Shown: positions 8,557 through 16,667 of the stretch, one piece after another
Numbering within the stretch: position 1 is the stretch's first letter
Layout: the number at the start of each line of letters is the position of its first letter
Source: Liminaster sp017519885
Lineage (GTDB): Bacteria; Bacteroidota; Bacteroidia; Bacteroidales; UBA3663
DNA length: 64,000 bases
Direction of reading: 5' to 3'
Assembly: GCA_017519885.1 (NCBI GenBank)
Contig: JAFWRO010000018.1
Coordinates: forward strand, 1 to 64,000
Made by a program: the position numbers and the translations under genes
The notes under the pieces: generated by a model
Told to the model about the DNA's origin: nothing
Database searches by the model: none
What the model saw: only the letters and a program-made list of their open reading frames with translations

Positions 8557-9972
8557 GTGAATCAAAACGCACAACGCATCAGGTATATCATTGGCGACCT
8601 GCTGGCCACTGCAGCCGGCTGGTTGAGTTTCTACATATACCGATTTGATGTCACAGGCTTCCTTACCGTACCGACGCTTTATGAATACCTGACGTTGCCG
8701 CAAGTCGAACTCAACCTGATACTTGGTCCTTTTGCCTGGTTGGCGCTCTATGCATTTTCGGGATACTACCAGAACCCCTATTTCAAATCGCAGACCGACG
8801 AACTGCAGGTGACGTTCTGGTCGGTCATTGTCGGCACCCTGGTGGCATTCTTTGCCATGGTGATCGATGATGTGCCTTTCATCAACGACGAGGATATCGC
8901 CGTGCTGAAGATTGTCCACATCTCGCCCAAGACCTATCTGCAGATTCTACTGACTTTGTTCGGCTGCATCTTTGTCCCTGTCTACCTGGTGCGCTATCTG
9001 ATCACACATCACGTCAATGGACAAATCCAGAACGGACGTCTTGGCCTTCGAACCCTGCTCATCGGCGAGGGCAAGGCGGCACAATTGCTGCAACGGGAGC
9101 TGAAGGCTGAAAAACGGCAGAATGGTTATCTTATCATCAAGACAGTGCCCGACACAGCCAGTTACGAGGAGATACGGAAAGTGGTCGATGAAAACCACAT
9201 CGAAGCCTTCCTCCTCGCCCCAGACCAACACGATGTGCGCATCATCAACCATCGTGTCTATGAACTCCTGCCCCTCGAACTGCCCATCCGCATGAAGGCC
9301 AGCAACGAGGAGATTCTCAACGGACAGGTTCACACTGACTCGCTGACCACCTTGCCCATGATGCAATACAGCACCGACCTGCTGAGCCCCTTCAAACGCA
9401 ACCTGAAACGTCTTGCCGACATCATCAGTGCCGTCTTGGCGCTCATCCTCCTGTCGCCGCTCTTCCTCATCGTGGCCATCATCATCCGTCGCGATTCAAA
9501 GGGCCCTGTATTCTTCAGCCAATGGCGCATCGGGCGTTCAGGCAAACCATTCCGCATCATCAAGTTCCGATCGATGCGCACCGATGCCGAGCAGGATGGT
9601 CCACGTCTCTCTTCGACCATGGACCGACGCATCACTAAAGTGGGACGCTATCTGCGCAAATACCGCATCGACGAACTGCCGCAGTTCTGGAATGTACTGA
9701 AGGGCGATATGAGCCTCGTAGGGCCACGTCCCGAACGCGACTACTACATCCGCCAGATCATGGACATCGCCCCCTACTATTCGAAACTCCTACAGGTGCG
9801 TCCAGGCATCACTTCGTGGGGTATGGTCAAGTACGGATATGCTTCCACGGTCTTCCAAATGGTCGAACGCATGCGCTACGACCTGATGTATATCAATAAC
9901 TGCTCCTTAGCCGTCGATTTGAAGATCCTTGGCTTCACGGTTCGCACGGTACTCACGGGGAAAGGGATCTAA
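8557..9972 (+). CDS. Polyprenyl glycosylphosphotransferase (WbaP/WcaJ-like initiating sugar transferase)
   Basis: Transfers a sugar-1-phosphate to undecaprenyl phosphate at the inner membrane, the first step of capsule or exopolysaccharide repeat-unit assembly. From GTG at 8557 it has 471 residues: about four N-terminal membrane segments, a CoA-binding-like Rossmann region, a further membrane helix (SAVLALILLSPLFLIVAII), and the bacterial sugar transferase domain (about residues 283-465) with KFRSMRTDAE and DELPQFWNVLKGDMSLVGPRPE. An in-frame ATG at 8425 would add 44 residues, but these are encoded by the 10-bp repeat array, whereas the family usually begins just before a motif like RYIIGDLLA. 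I therefore chose GTG. Its repeat-unit partners may lie in the distant cluster beyond 47 kb. Confidence 0.9.
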   Translation: MNQNAQRIRYIIGDLLATAAGWLSFYIYRFDVTGFLTVPTLYEYLTLPQVELNLILGPFAWLALYAFSGYYQNPYFKSQTDELQVTFWSVIVGTLVAFFAMVIDDVPFINDEDIAVLKIVHISPKTYLQILLTLFGCIFVPVYLVRYLITHHVNGQIQNGRLGLRTLLIGEGKAAQLLQRELKAEKRQNGYLIIKTVPDTASYEEIRKVVDENHIEAFLLAPDQHDVRIINHRVYELLPLELPIRMKASNEEILNGQVHTDSLTTLPMMQYSTDLLSPFKRNLKRLADIISAVLALILLSPLFLIVAIIIRRDSKGPVFFSQWRIGRSGKPFRIIKFRSMRTDAEQDGPRLSSTMDRRITKVGRYLRKYRIDELPQFWNVLKGDMSLVGPRPERDYYIRQIMDIAPYYSKLLQVRPGITSWGMVKYGYASTVFQMVERMRYDLMYINNCSLAVDLKILGFTVRTVLTGKGI

Positions 9973-10050
9973 GGGGTTCGAAGGCTTCGAGAGGTTCGAA
10001 GGGTTCGAGAGGTTCGAAGGGTTAAGAGCGGTTAAGAAGGGTTAAGAAGC
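9973..10050. repeat. 9/10-bp tandem array between sugar transferase and ClC genes
   Basis: Five units of the type TTCGAAGGG or TTCGAGAGG at 9-bp spacing run into three units of TTAAGAAGGG type at 10-bp spacing. The array starts directly after the TAA stop of the preceding gene. The core TTCGAA is a palindrome. Confidence 0.85.
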
Positions 10051-10067
10051 AGCCATGTTTGGCTGCT
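10048..10067. other. Perfect hairpin upstream of the ClC gene
   Basis: AGCAGCC (10048-10054) and GGCTGCT (10061-10067) form a perfect 7-bp stem with a 6-nt loop, at the end of the tandem array and 27 bp before the ClC start codon. There is no T tract, so it is more likely a leader or processing structure than a terminator. Confidence 0.55.
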
Positions 10068-10094
10068 GAAAAACGAGGCAAAGAAAGAATCGAA

Positions 10095-11912
10095 ATGTTT
10101 GGATTATTGCATAAAATGGTCGAACGGATTGTCACTTGGCGAGAGAAGCATCTCACCGAGCAACAGTTCGTGCTGATTCTCGCCTTCTTCACCGGACTGG
10201 CAGGAGCATCGGCCGCTTTGATTCTGAAATGGCTCATCCACACCTTCCAGCACCTGCTCACGATGTATTTCGTGGTCGATGGAGCCAACTACCTCTATCT
10301 GCTCTATCCTGTGGTCGGCATCCTTATTGCCGGACTCTTCGTCCGCTATGTGGTGCGTGACGACATCGGACATGGTGTGACCAAGATCCTCTACGCCATC
10401 TCGCAACGCAAGTCGATCATCAAGGCGCACAACATGTACACCTCGGTCATCGCATCGTCTGTAACCATCGGCTTCGGTGGATCGGTGGGTGCCGAGGCAC
10501 CTATCGTCCTCACGGGTTCGGCTATCGGCTCCAACCTGGGACGACTCTTCCGCATGGACCAGCATACGTTGATGATCCTGCTGGGTTGCGGAGCCACTGC
10601 AGGTATCGCCGGCATCTTCAAGGCCCCTATCGCTGGATTGCTGTTCACCGTCGAAGTGCTGATGCTCGACTTAACTGCCTATTCCATCATGCCGCTGCTC
10701 ATCTCGGCAGTGACTGCCGCCTCGGTGGCCTATATCGTCGAAGGCTCGCGTGCCCTCTTCTACTTCACCGAGACCATGGATTTCTCCATTGAGCGTCTTC
10801 CCTATGTGATTCTGCTTGGCATCTTCTGCGGCTTCGCCTCGCTCTACTTCACCCGCACCACGTTCGTAGCCGAAGATTTCTTCAAGAAGGTCACCAGTCC
10901 TTGGCAGAAATGGATTATCGGCGGACTCTTCCTAAGCATCGTCATCTTCCTCTTCCCTCCACTCTATGGCGAAGGTTACGATGCCATCCAACACATCTAC
11001 AACGGACAGTACCATGACATCACCGCAGGCTCAATCTTCTATGACCTCGACCGCATCTCGCACACTTTAGGCATTCCCAATGCTTCGTTCTGGGTGCTCT
11101 CGGGATTCATTCTCCTCGTGATGCTCACCAAGTCGTTTGCCACGGCAGCGACCAATGGTGGAGGCGGTTGCGGCGGCACGTTTGCACCATCGCTGTTCCT
11201 GGGCAACTTCGCAGGCTTCCTTTTTGCCTATATGCTCAACAAGGCAGGCATCTTCACCTTCCTCTCCGAGCAGAACTTCGCCGTGATGGGTATGGCCGCA
11301 GTGATGTCGGGCGTGATGCATGCTCCGCTTATGGGTGTCTTCCTTTCAGCCGAACTGACAGGACGTTTCGACCTCTTCCTCCCCTTGATGATTGCATCGT
11401 GCCTCTCCTACGGCACCATCCGCATCTTCGAACCTTACTCGATCTATACCCGCCGTCTGGCACTCAAGGGAGAACTCATCACCCATCACAAGGACAAGGC
11501 CGTGCTCACGATGCTCAGCATGGATGACCTTATCCTGCATGACTATCCAGTGCTCCATCCGCAGATGATGCTTGGCGAACTTGTCAAACTCATCTCCACG
11601 CAGGCCCACAACCACTTCCCAGTCTGCGACGAGGGCGGCACCTTTGTCGGCATCGTCACACTCAACGACCTCCGCAACATCATGTTCCAGCCGCGTCTCT
11701 ACGAACGGATGAAGGTAGCCGACATCATGATCGGACCAAAGGGAAAGATCCCCTCGGATATGAATATGGCTGAAGTGATGAACCTCTTCGACACGACAGG
11801 CGCATGGACCTTGCCTGTCATCGACAATCAGGGCAAATATGTGGGTATGATGTCACGACAGCACCTCTATGAGACCTATCGTGCCCTTTTGAAGCAGTTC
11901 AGCGAAGATTGA
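10095..11912 (+). CDS. ClC-family chloride channel/transporter with C-terminal CBS pair
   Basis: A 605-residue inner-membrane ClC protein. Around ten hydrophobic helices carry the family signatures: the gating glutamate in GSVGAEAPIV (Glu134), GCGATAGIAGIFKAPIAG, and GGGGCGGTFAPSLFLGN. Residues from about 455 onward form two CBS domains that typically sense nucleotides (FPVCDEGGTFVGIVTL; WTLPVIDNQGKYVGMM). The position of the intracellular proton glutamate of E. coli ClC (second Glu of IIEEM) is Val188 here (TVEVLML), which suggests an uncoupled channel; that alignment is by eye. The start at ATG 10095 follows the hairpin at 10048-10067; an upstream in-frame TTG would place the start within that hairpin. 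Confidence 0.9.
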   Translation: MFGLLHKMVERIVTWREKHLTEQQFVLILAFFTGLAGASAALILKWLIHTFQHLLTMYFVVDGANYLYLLYPVVGILIAGLFVRYVVRDDIGHGVTKILYAISQRKSIIKAHNMYTSVIASSVTIGFGGSVGAEAPIVLTGSAIGSNLGRLFRMDQHTLMILLGCGATAGIAGIFKAPIAGLLFTVEVLMLDLTAYSIMPLLISAVTAASVAYIVEGSRALFYFTETMDFSIERLPYVILLGIFCGFASLYFTRTTFVAEDFFKKVTSPWQKWIIGGLFLSIVIFLFPPLYGEGYDAIQHIYNGQYHDITAGSIFYDLDRISHTLGIPNASFWVLSGFILLVMLTKSFATAATNGGGGCGGTFAPSLFLGNFAGFLFAYMLNKAGIFTFLSEQNFAVMGMAAVMSGVMHAPLMGVFLSAELTGRFDLFLPLMIASCLSYGTIRIFEPYSIYTRRLALKGELITHHKDKAVLTMLSMDDLILHDYPVLHPQMMLGELVKLISTQAHNHFPVCDEGGTFVGIVTLNDLRNIMFQPRLYERMKVADIMIGPKGKIPSDMNMAEVMNLFDTTGAWTLPVIDNQGKYVGMMSRQHLYETYRALLKQFSED

Positions 11913-12020
11913 TTAACAAATTGCTCCTTGGATGAAAAAAGGCAGCGCGATTAAACCGCATCGGCTCCTTTCGGTCATAATGCTGAAAACGAAACAGAAA
12001 CAATAAAACCTATTACGATT

Positions 12021-12806
12021 ATGAAAAAGACAATCACCCGCATCAGCGCAGTGCTCATCCTCCTTGCAGTGGGCATCACATCGGTCATTGCCCAACCCAG
12101 CCGTCATCATCATCGTGCAGGCTATCGCAGCGATGGTTTCATCCGTGGCGTGCGCGACGTTCACACTGTGGCCAGTACTGCCATGTTGGGCTACGGCATC
12201 GCATCTTTGGACGACTATACGGGCATCCGTTTCGGTTATAATGCAGCCTCGCTCCGTACCGACGGCTTCGACGACGTGTCAAGCGACGTCCAGTCGGGTG
12301 CCAGTGTCGGCATCGTCTTCGGCTGGTATCTCGGCAAAACTCCCATCATCATCGAGCCTGGCCTCTACTACTCTTTCAAAGGTGGCAAACTCGATGGCTT
12401 TGAGCGCCAATATGATTCACGTACTCGTCTGAAGACCAATATGCATATGTTCGAAATCCCGCTCGTCTTCAAGTATGAAGTGCAGTACCACAATGCCGGT
12501 GTTTGCCTCCATCCCTTCTTCGGCGGCTTCCTGGCCTTCGGCATCGGCGGCAAAACCAAGAGTGTGGAAGGCAACTACACTGACAGTTGGGATACCTTCT
12601 CTGATGGAGCTGGCCAACTCGGACGCACCGACGCAGGTCTCCGTATGGGATGCGGCCTCGGAGTGGATCACTTCTTCCTTGAATTGGCCTACGACTGCGG
12701 TCTTGTCAACCTGGCCAGCGACCAATACGACTACTTCGGCTTCAACAATTACGACAGCGCCATCCGAAGCAACACCATCAGTTTCAGCTTAGGATTCAAC
12801 TTCTAA
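12021..12806 (+). CDS. Outer-membrane beta-barrel protein (PorT/OmpA-like barrel)
   Basis: A 261-residue exported protein with signal peptide MKKTITRISAVLILLAVGITSVIAQ followed by a His-rich patch (RHHHR). The remainder alternates short hydrophobic strands with aromatic girdles, for example GIRFGYNAASLRTDG, GIVFGWYLGKTPIIIEPGLYYSF, FEIPLVFKYEVQYH and the closing NTISFSLGFNF, whose terminal Phe is typical of barrel proteins. It fits the PorT family or outer-membrane protein beta-barrel domain seen widely in Bacteroidetes. No cargo or partner is evident, and neighbours are functionally unrelated. The 108 bp upstream contain no clear TAnnTTTG element. The barrel class is fairly certain; the role is unknown. 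Confidence 0.8.
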   Translation: MKKTITRISAVLILLAVGITSVIAQPSRHHHRAGYRSDGFIRGVRDVHTVASTAMLGYGIASLDDYTGIRFGYNAASLRTDGFDDVSSDVQSGASVGIVFGWYLGKTPIIIEPGLYYSFKGGKLDGFERQYDSRTRLKTNMHMFEIPLVFKYEVQYHNAGVCLHPFFGGFLAFGIGGKTKSVEGNYTDSWDTFSDGAGQLGRTDAGLRMGCGLGVDHFFLELAYDCGLVNLASDQYDYFGFNNYDSAIRSNTISFSLGFNF

Positions 12807-12987
12807 GTTCTAAGGGATATTAAGGGATTCTAAGGGATTCTAAGAGATTTTGAGGGACAAATGTTTCTTGGCCCCCGAACTCTACAGGCGCTTCTCTCGG
12901 ACGTGACCGAACGGAAACAAGGTATCGTCCCTTAATATCCCCTAATATCCCTTGACATCCCTTCATATCCCTACTAATATCCCCTTA
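12807..12987. repeat. Paired inverted 10-bp arrays around a 68-bp core
   Basis: The left arm (to 12858) repeats TAAGGGATTC-like decamers and ends GAGGGAC. The right arm (12927-12987) begins GTCCCTTA and repeats CTAATATCCC-like decamers, the reverse orientation of the left arm. Between them lie 68 bp (12859-12926) that contain GTTTC near the left and GAAAC near the right. The whole unit fills the gap between the barrel gene and the CBM20 gene and could fold into a long imperfect hairpin. Confidence 0.8.
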
Positions 12988-12997
12988 ACGCACAACC

Positions 12998-13750
12998 ATG
13001 ATCATCTCTCTTCACGTCGAATACAACGCACAATGGGGCGCACAACTTTATGTTACCACAGGCATCAAGCCGAAGTTTGCGCAGAAACTTCCTAAAGATG
13101 CCATCGAAATGGACAATGATGGCCGCGGCAACTGGTTTGTCGATGTCGATGCCAAACGGTTGACGAGCACGCCCTATCACTATGTGCTGGCCTATCAGCG
13201 TAGTGTAGTTCGCAACGAGTTCGGCAACGGCCACTTCATTGCAGGCATCACTGAAGCCGAAGGAGTTCCTACCCTCCGTGTCTGGGACAGTTGGCGAAGA
13301 CTGCCTCAGATTCGCAGTTTTTTCTCCCTCGCCTTCCGTCCGCACAAGCGCGACAAATCGATTATGCACGACCAGCCCTTCCCTGCCGTCGATATGCTCG
13401 ATCCCGATCAGTTCACCATGGTCTGTGAAGCCGGCAATCTCAAGGACGAGTGGGAACTTGCCCTCATCGGCAACGTTCCTGAACTCGGAGCCTGGCAACC
13501 CGAGAAAGCCCTGATCATGCAACAAATCAGCCGCAACCTTTGGAGCGTCAGTTTCTCACGCAATACGCTGAAGTTCCCGCTGCGCTTCAAGTTCATCGTC
13601 GTGAGTCGTCGCACCCATCAGTTTGTGGCATGGGAAGACTGCACCAACCGATTCTTCGAACCCAGTGTTCTGGATCCGGGCGACTCGCTGCTCATCTGCA
13701 ACCAGCGCTTCACACGTCCCGCCTTCGATGACAAGAATGACAACCGATAA
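12998..13750 (+). CDS. Stand-alone tandem CBM20 protein, resembling the N-terminus of Bacteroidetes MalQ
   Basis: A 250-residue cytoplasmic protein without a signal peptide. Residues 1-105 resemble the first, and residues 128-235 the second, of the two starch-binding CBM20 domains that precede the GH77 catalytic domain in Bacteroidetes 4-alpha-glucanotransferases. The second contains the typical LALIGNVPELGAWQPEKAL and RFKFIVV segments. The reading ends at LICNQRFTRPAFDDKNDNR, about where the linker to GH77 would begin, and the next gene starts 25 bp later with an unrelated sequence; no GH77 remnant is visible downstream in any frame. It is therefore either a MalQ remnant or a dedicated glycogen/starch-binding protein. 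The domain call is confident; the evolutionary interpretation is inference. Confidence 0.75.
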   Translation: MIISLHVEYNAQWGAQLYVTTGIKPKFAQKLPKDAIEMDNDGRGNWFVDVDAKRLTSTPYHYVLAYQRSVVRNEFGNGHFIAGITEAEGVPTLRVWDSWRRLPQIRSFFSLAFRPHKRDKSIMHDQPFPAVDMLDPDQFTMVCEAGNLKDEWELALIGNVPELGAWQPEKALIMQQISRNLWSVSFSRNTLKFPLRFKFIVVSRRTHQFVAWEDCTNRFFEPSVLDPGDSLLICNQRFTRPAFDDKNDNR

Positions 13751-13775
13751 ACATCATCAACCAATTTATAGAACA

Positions 13776-14471
13776 ATGAAAAGAATTCTTATCGTCTGCA
13801 TGATTGCTGCATCATGCATCATGGGCCAGCAAGCCAAGGCCCAATCGTTCCTCGAATCCATCCTTTCGGGCATCGCCTCAGGTAACACGTCGGGCAGCGA
13901 CGCCTTAGGCGCAGTGCTCAATGGAGCCGTCACATCCACCACCTCCAACACCAAAGGCAGTAATGTAGGTAATGTTCTCGGCAACATCATTTCGAGCGTA
14001 ACTGGCAGCGCCACCACCACCCAGGCCAATCTTGTCGGCACATGGAGTTACAACGAACCAGCTGTGCAGTTCGAGAGCAAGAACCTTCTCACCAAGGCCG
14101 GAGGTGCAGCTGCTGCCACCAAGGTAGAGAACAAACTTGCCTCGTTCTACAATATGATGGGCATCCGCACAGGACGTGTCAGCTTCACTTTTGACAAAGA
14201 TGGAGGTGTAGTTTACAACCTCGGCTCACGCTCCTACAAGGGCACTTACACCTTCGACCAGAAGAACAAGACCGTAACGATGACCACACCCACAGGCCAG
14301 AATGTTAAGGCATATGTTACCGTCAGCGGCAACAATATGAGTCTCTGCTTCGACAGCACCAAGGCTCTCAACCTCTTCACCACCATCAGCAAGAGCTACA
14401 ACTCGACCATCAGCGCCCTCGCTGGCAACTACGATGGAATGAAAACCGGATTCAAGTTCGTCAAGAAATAA
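13776..14471 (+). CDS. DUF4923 family exported protein
   Basis: A 231-residue exported protein of unknown function. The signal peptide MKRILIVCMIAASCIMGQQAKAQS is followed by a Ser/Thr/Gly/Asn-rich stretch (residues 25-85) and a beta-rich C-terminal domain with VGTWSYNEPAVQFES, YNLGSRSYKGTYTFD and a run ending GMKTGFKFVKK. This arrangement matches DUF4923, a Bacteroidales family resembling lipocalin-type barrels. The ATG at 13776 was chosen over upstream in-frame codons because only it gives a signal peptide and clears the preceding stop at 13750. It is followed by a TCTAGA array and a strong bidirectional terminator. No function can be inferred from the neighbours. Confidence 0.8.
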   Translation: MKRILIVCMIAASCIMGQQAKAQSFLESILSGIASGNTSGSDALGAVLNGAVTSTTSNTKGSNVGNVLGNIISSVTGSATTTQANLVGTWSYNEPAVQFESKNLLTKAGGAAAATKVENKLASFYNMMGIRTGRVSFTFDKDGGVVYNLGSRSYKGTYTFDQKNKTVTMTTPTGQNVKAYVTVSGNNMSLCFDSTKALNLFTTISKSYNSTISALAGNYDGMKTGFKFVKK

Positions 14472-14478
14472 GTATTTC

Positions 14479-14523
14479 TCTAGATTATCTAGAGGCTCTA
14501 GAAAGTCTAGAACATCTAGAACC
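14479..14523. repeat. TCTAGA array, exact 9-bp period
   Basis: Five TCTAGA hexamers start at 14479, 14488, 14497, 14506 and 14515, each followed by three variable bases. The array lies between the DUF4923 stop and the terminator at 14529. The same 9-bp TCTAGA pattern recurs inside a gene at 58397-58447. Confidence 0.9.
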
Positions 14524-14528
14524 AACAA

Positions 14529-14564
14529 AAAAAGCTCTGAAGAAATTTCTCTTCAGAGCTTTTT
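14529..14564. terminator. Bidirectional terminator between convergent units
   Basis: A perfect 15-bp inverted repeat, AAAAAGCTCTGAAGA (14529-14543) and TCTTCAGAGCTTTTT (14550-14564), encloses a 6-nt loop. With A and T tracts on both sides it can serve the DUF4923 unit on the + strand and the tsf/tRNA-Pro unit on the - strand. Confidence 0.92.
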
Positions 14565-14578
14565 GTTGACCATTATCA

Positions 14579-14654
14579 TGGTCGGGGTGACCCGACTCGA
14601 ACGGGCGGCCTCTACGTCCCGAACGTAGCGCGCTACCAACTGCGCCACACCCCG
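14579..14654 (-). tRNA. tRNA-Pro (anticodon CGG)
   Basis: On the - strand the acceptor stem CGGGGTG (14654 downward) pairs with CACCCCG. The D arm is GCGC..GCGC, the anticodon stem CTACG/CGTAG holds the loop TTCGGGA with anticodon CGG, and the T arm is GCCCG-TTCGAGT-CGGGT. The discriminator A is followed by an encoded CCA. It lies 51 bp downstream of tsf and may be processed from the same transcript. Confidence 0.95.
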
Positions 14655-14660
14655 TGGAAA

Positions 14661-14698
14661 TCTACAGCCGCCTGCCTAATCGAATCGGCGACTGTAGA
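14661..14698 (-). other. Hairpin between tsf and tRNA-Pro
   Basis: TCTACAG (14661-14667) and CTGTAGA (14692-14698) form a 7-bp stem extended by four further pairs after one mismatch. On the - strand it is followed only by ATTTCC, so termination would be weak. It could attenuate or process read-through from tsf into the tRNA. Confidence 0.5.
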
Positions 14699-14705
14699 CG
14701 AAGGA

Positions 14706-15695
14706 TTAATCCTGGTTGAGGTTCACGCGACGGAAAGCAATCACAGTGAGGCCCTTCTGAGCCTTGTCCATATACTGCTGAACGTTGATCTTAGCGTCGT
14801 TGATGAACTCCTGCTCAACAAGGCAGTTCTCCTTGAAGAACTTCTTCAGACGACCCTGTGCGATGTTTGCAATCATCTGCTCGGGCAGGTTAGCAGCCTT
14901 CTCAGCGCTAACTTTTGCACGGATCTCACGAGCCTGTGCAGCCTGCTCAGCAGTGATCCAACCCTTAGCGGTGTTGCTATCGATATGATCCTCTGAGTCA
15001 ACAAGGGCGGGGTTGATGCCAGCCTTCTTGAGGGCTACATCGACAGCCTTGGCAACCTGCTCGGCCTTGGTCTTCTCGATAGCCACAGCAAGTTCGTCGT
15101 CCTTCTTCTTCTGGGGAACCTCGTCAGCATTCACAGCAACAGGATTCATTGCAGCTACCTGAAGGGCAACCTCCTTGAGAACCTCAGCAGGACCCTCCTG
15201 GTTGTAAGCAACGATAGTAGAGAGCTTGTGGTTGAAGTGGTTGTAAGCTACAACTGAGGGACCCTCGATGTGCTCGTAGTTGCCGATCTCCATCTTCTCG
15301 CCGGTAACACCGATCTGAGCTACGATAGAGTCCTTCACTGTACCATCCTCGGTAGGAAGAGCCAAAACGCCATCCAGATCTGCAGGCTTGTTGGCCATTA
15401 CGAGATCCATGATCTTGTTGGCAAGAGCTACGAAACGCTCGTTGGTAGCAACGAAGTCGGTCTCACACTTCAGGGAGATGATAGCTGCGAAGTTGCCATC
15501 GGTACGTGCAATAACAGTACCCTCAGAAGCCTCACGGGCCTCACGCTTGGCGGCAACAGCCTGACCCTTCTTGCGAATCTCCTTCACTGCCTCCTCCATG
15601 TTACCATTGGTAACCTCAAGGGCCTTCTTGCAATCCTGCATACCGGCACCAGTCATCTCGCGGAGTTCCTTAATTTGAGCAATTGAAACTGCCAT
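14706..15695 (-). CDS. tsf: Elongation factor Ts
   Basis: Guanine-nucleotide exchange factor for EF-Tu. From the ATG at 15695 it has 329 residues and begins MAVSIAQIKELREMTGAGM. The UBA-like N-terminal domain carries the signature TGAGMQDCKKAL, and the core has the second signature LKCETDFVA. Upstream in-frame codons would add 11 residues that do not fit the family. It is the last protein gene of rplM-rpsI-rpsB-tsf, starting 34 bp after the rpsB stop. The last residues, VIAFRRVNLNQD, end just before the hairpin at 14661-14698. Confidence 0.96.
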   Translation of the reverse strand: MAVSIAQIKELREMTGAGMQDCKKALEVTNGNMEEAVKEIRKKGQAVAAKREAREASEGTVIARTDGNFAAIISLKCETDFVATNERFVALANKIMDLVMANKPADLDGVLALPTEDGTVKDSIVAQIGVTGEKMEIGNYEHIEGPSVVAYNHFNHKLSTIVAYNQEGPAEVLKEVALQVAAMNPVAVNADEVPQKKKDDELAVAIEKTKAEQVAKAVDVALKKAGINPALVDSEDHIDSNTAKGWITAEQAAQAREIRAKVSAEKAANLPEQMIANIAQGRLKKFFKENCLVEQEFINDAKINVQQYMDKAQKGLTVIAFRRVNLNQD

Positions 15696-15729
15696 AATTT
15701 CTTTCAGTTTTTTAGGATTAAAAATCAAA

Positions 15730-16512
15730 TTAGGCCTCCTCTTCTTCGGTAGCCTCTTCTACTACTGGAGCCTTCTTGCCAGCCTTGCCCGAAGCCTCAG
15801 CAGCTTCCTGGTCAGCCTTCTCCACCTTGCGCTCCTCGATACCCTCAGCGATAGCGTCGCACATAGTGCCTACAACCACTGCGATAGACTTGGTAGCGTC
15901 GTCGTTGGCGGGGATTACATAATCCACACCCTTGGGGTTGGAGTTGGTATCAACCATTGCAAATACGGGGATACCCAGACGGATAGCCTCAGCTACTGCA
16001 ATGTGCTCCTTCATAACATCTACAACGAAGATTGCAGATGGCAGACGGGTAAGGTCTGCGATTGAACCGAGGTTCTTCTCAAGCTTCTCACGCTGGCGGC
16101 TGACCTGCAGACGCTCGCGCTTCGAAAGGTTATCATAAGTGCCGTCCTTGGTGAGTTTGTCGATGGTAGCCATCTTCTTCACAGCCTTGCGGATGGTGGT
16201 GAAGTTGGTGAGCATACCGCCTGGCCAGCGCTCGATAACGTAAGGCATGCCAACAGCCTGTGCCTTCTCGGCAATGATCTCCTTGGCCTGCTTTTTGGTT
16301 GCGACGAAAAGCACCTTCTTGCCACTCTTGGCCAATGCCTTGAGCTGCTCAGCTGCCTCGTCGATTTTAGCAACTGTCTTATTAAGGTCTATGATATGGA
16401 TGCCGTTACGCTCCATGAAGATGTATGGAGCCATTGCTGGGTTCCACTTGCTCTTAAGGTGTCCGAAGTGAACGCCGGCTTCCAAAAGTTGATCAAAGTT
16501 TGTACGTGACAT
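15730..16512 (-). CDS. rpsB: 30S ribosomal protein S2
   Basis: Small-subunit protein uS2, needed for S1 docking and start-site binding. The 260-residue product has the N-terminal signature LLEAGVHFGHLKSKWNPAM, the segment FVATKKQAKEII, and the C-terminal helical hairpin region with DVMKEHIAVAEAIRLGIPVFAMVDTNSNP. The tail is acidic and Ala-rich (VEEATEEEEA). A 155-bp gap separates it from rpsI and contains a structured leader (16559-16588), which suggests its own control level within the operon. Confidence 0.97.
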   Translation of the reverse strand: MSRTNFDQLLEAGVHFGHLKSKWNPAMAPYIFMERNGIHIIDLNKTVAKIDEAAEQLKALAKSGKKVLFVATKKQAKEIIAEKAQAVGMPYVIERWPGGMLTNFTTIRKAVKKMATIDKLTKDGTYDNLSKRERLQVSRQREKLEKNLGSIADLTRLPSAIFVVDVMKEHIAVAEAIRLGIPVFAMVDTNSNPKGVDYVIPANDDATKSIAVVVGTMCDAIAEGIEERKVEKADQEAAEASGKAGKKAPVVEEATEEEEA

Positions 16513-16558
16513 AATGTCGAAAATTGTTTTATTTGTTTACATTCTTGTTATTCAATCC

Positions 16559-16588
16559 GTCGGTAGTCGTCATCAGGACGGGTCCGAC
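16559..16588 (-). promoter_or_regulatory. Structured leader upstream of rpsB
   Basis: Within the 155-bp rpsI-rpsB gap, GTCGG (16559-16563) pairs with CCGAC (16584-16588), and an inner stem CGTC (16568-16571) pairs with GACG (16577-16580). The gap is long for this operon and the hairpin lies 47 bp upstream of the rpsB start. Autoregulatory leaders before rpsB are known in other bacteria, so an S2-responsive element is plausible but unproven. Confidence 0.45.
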
Positions 16589-16667
16589 TGGATTTAGATA
16601 CTAAACGCGTTATTTAAATAGATGTACGCACGTACTTATTTAAATTACGCTTTGCGCTAACCAAAGA

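Noticed and set aside
13751..14000. GH77 remnant after the double CBM20 gene
   Set aside because: Downstream sequence encodes the DUF4923 signal peptide and linker; no GH77 motif appears in any frame.
15696..15728. Extended N-terminus of EF-Ts
   Set aside because: The extra 11 residues are not found in the family, and ATG 15695 gives the conserved MAVSIAQIKELREMTGAGM start.
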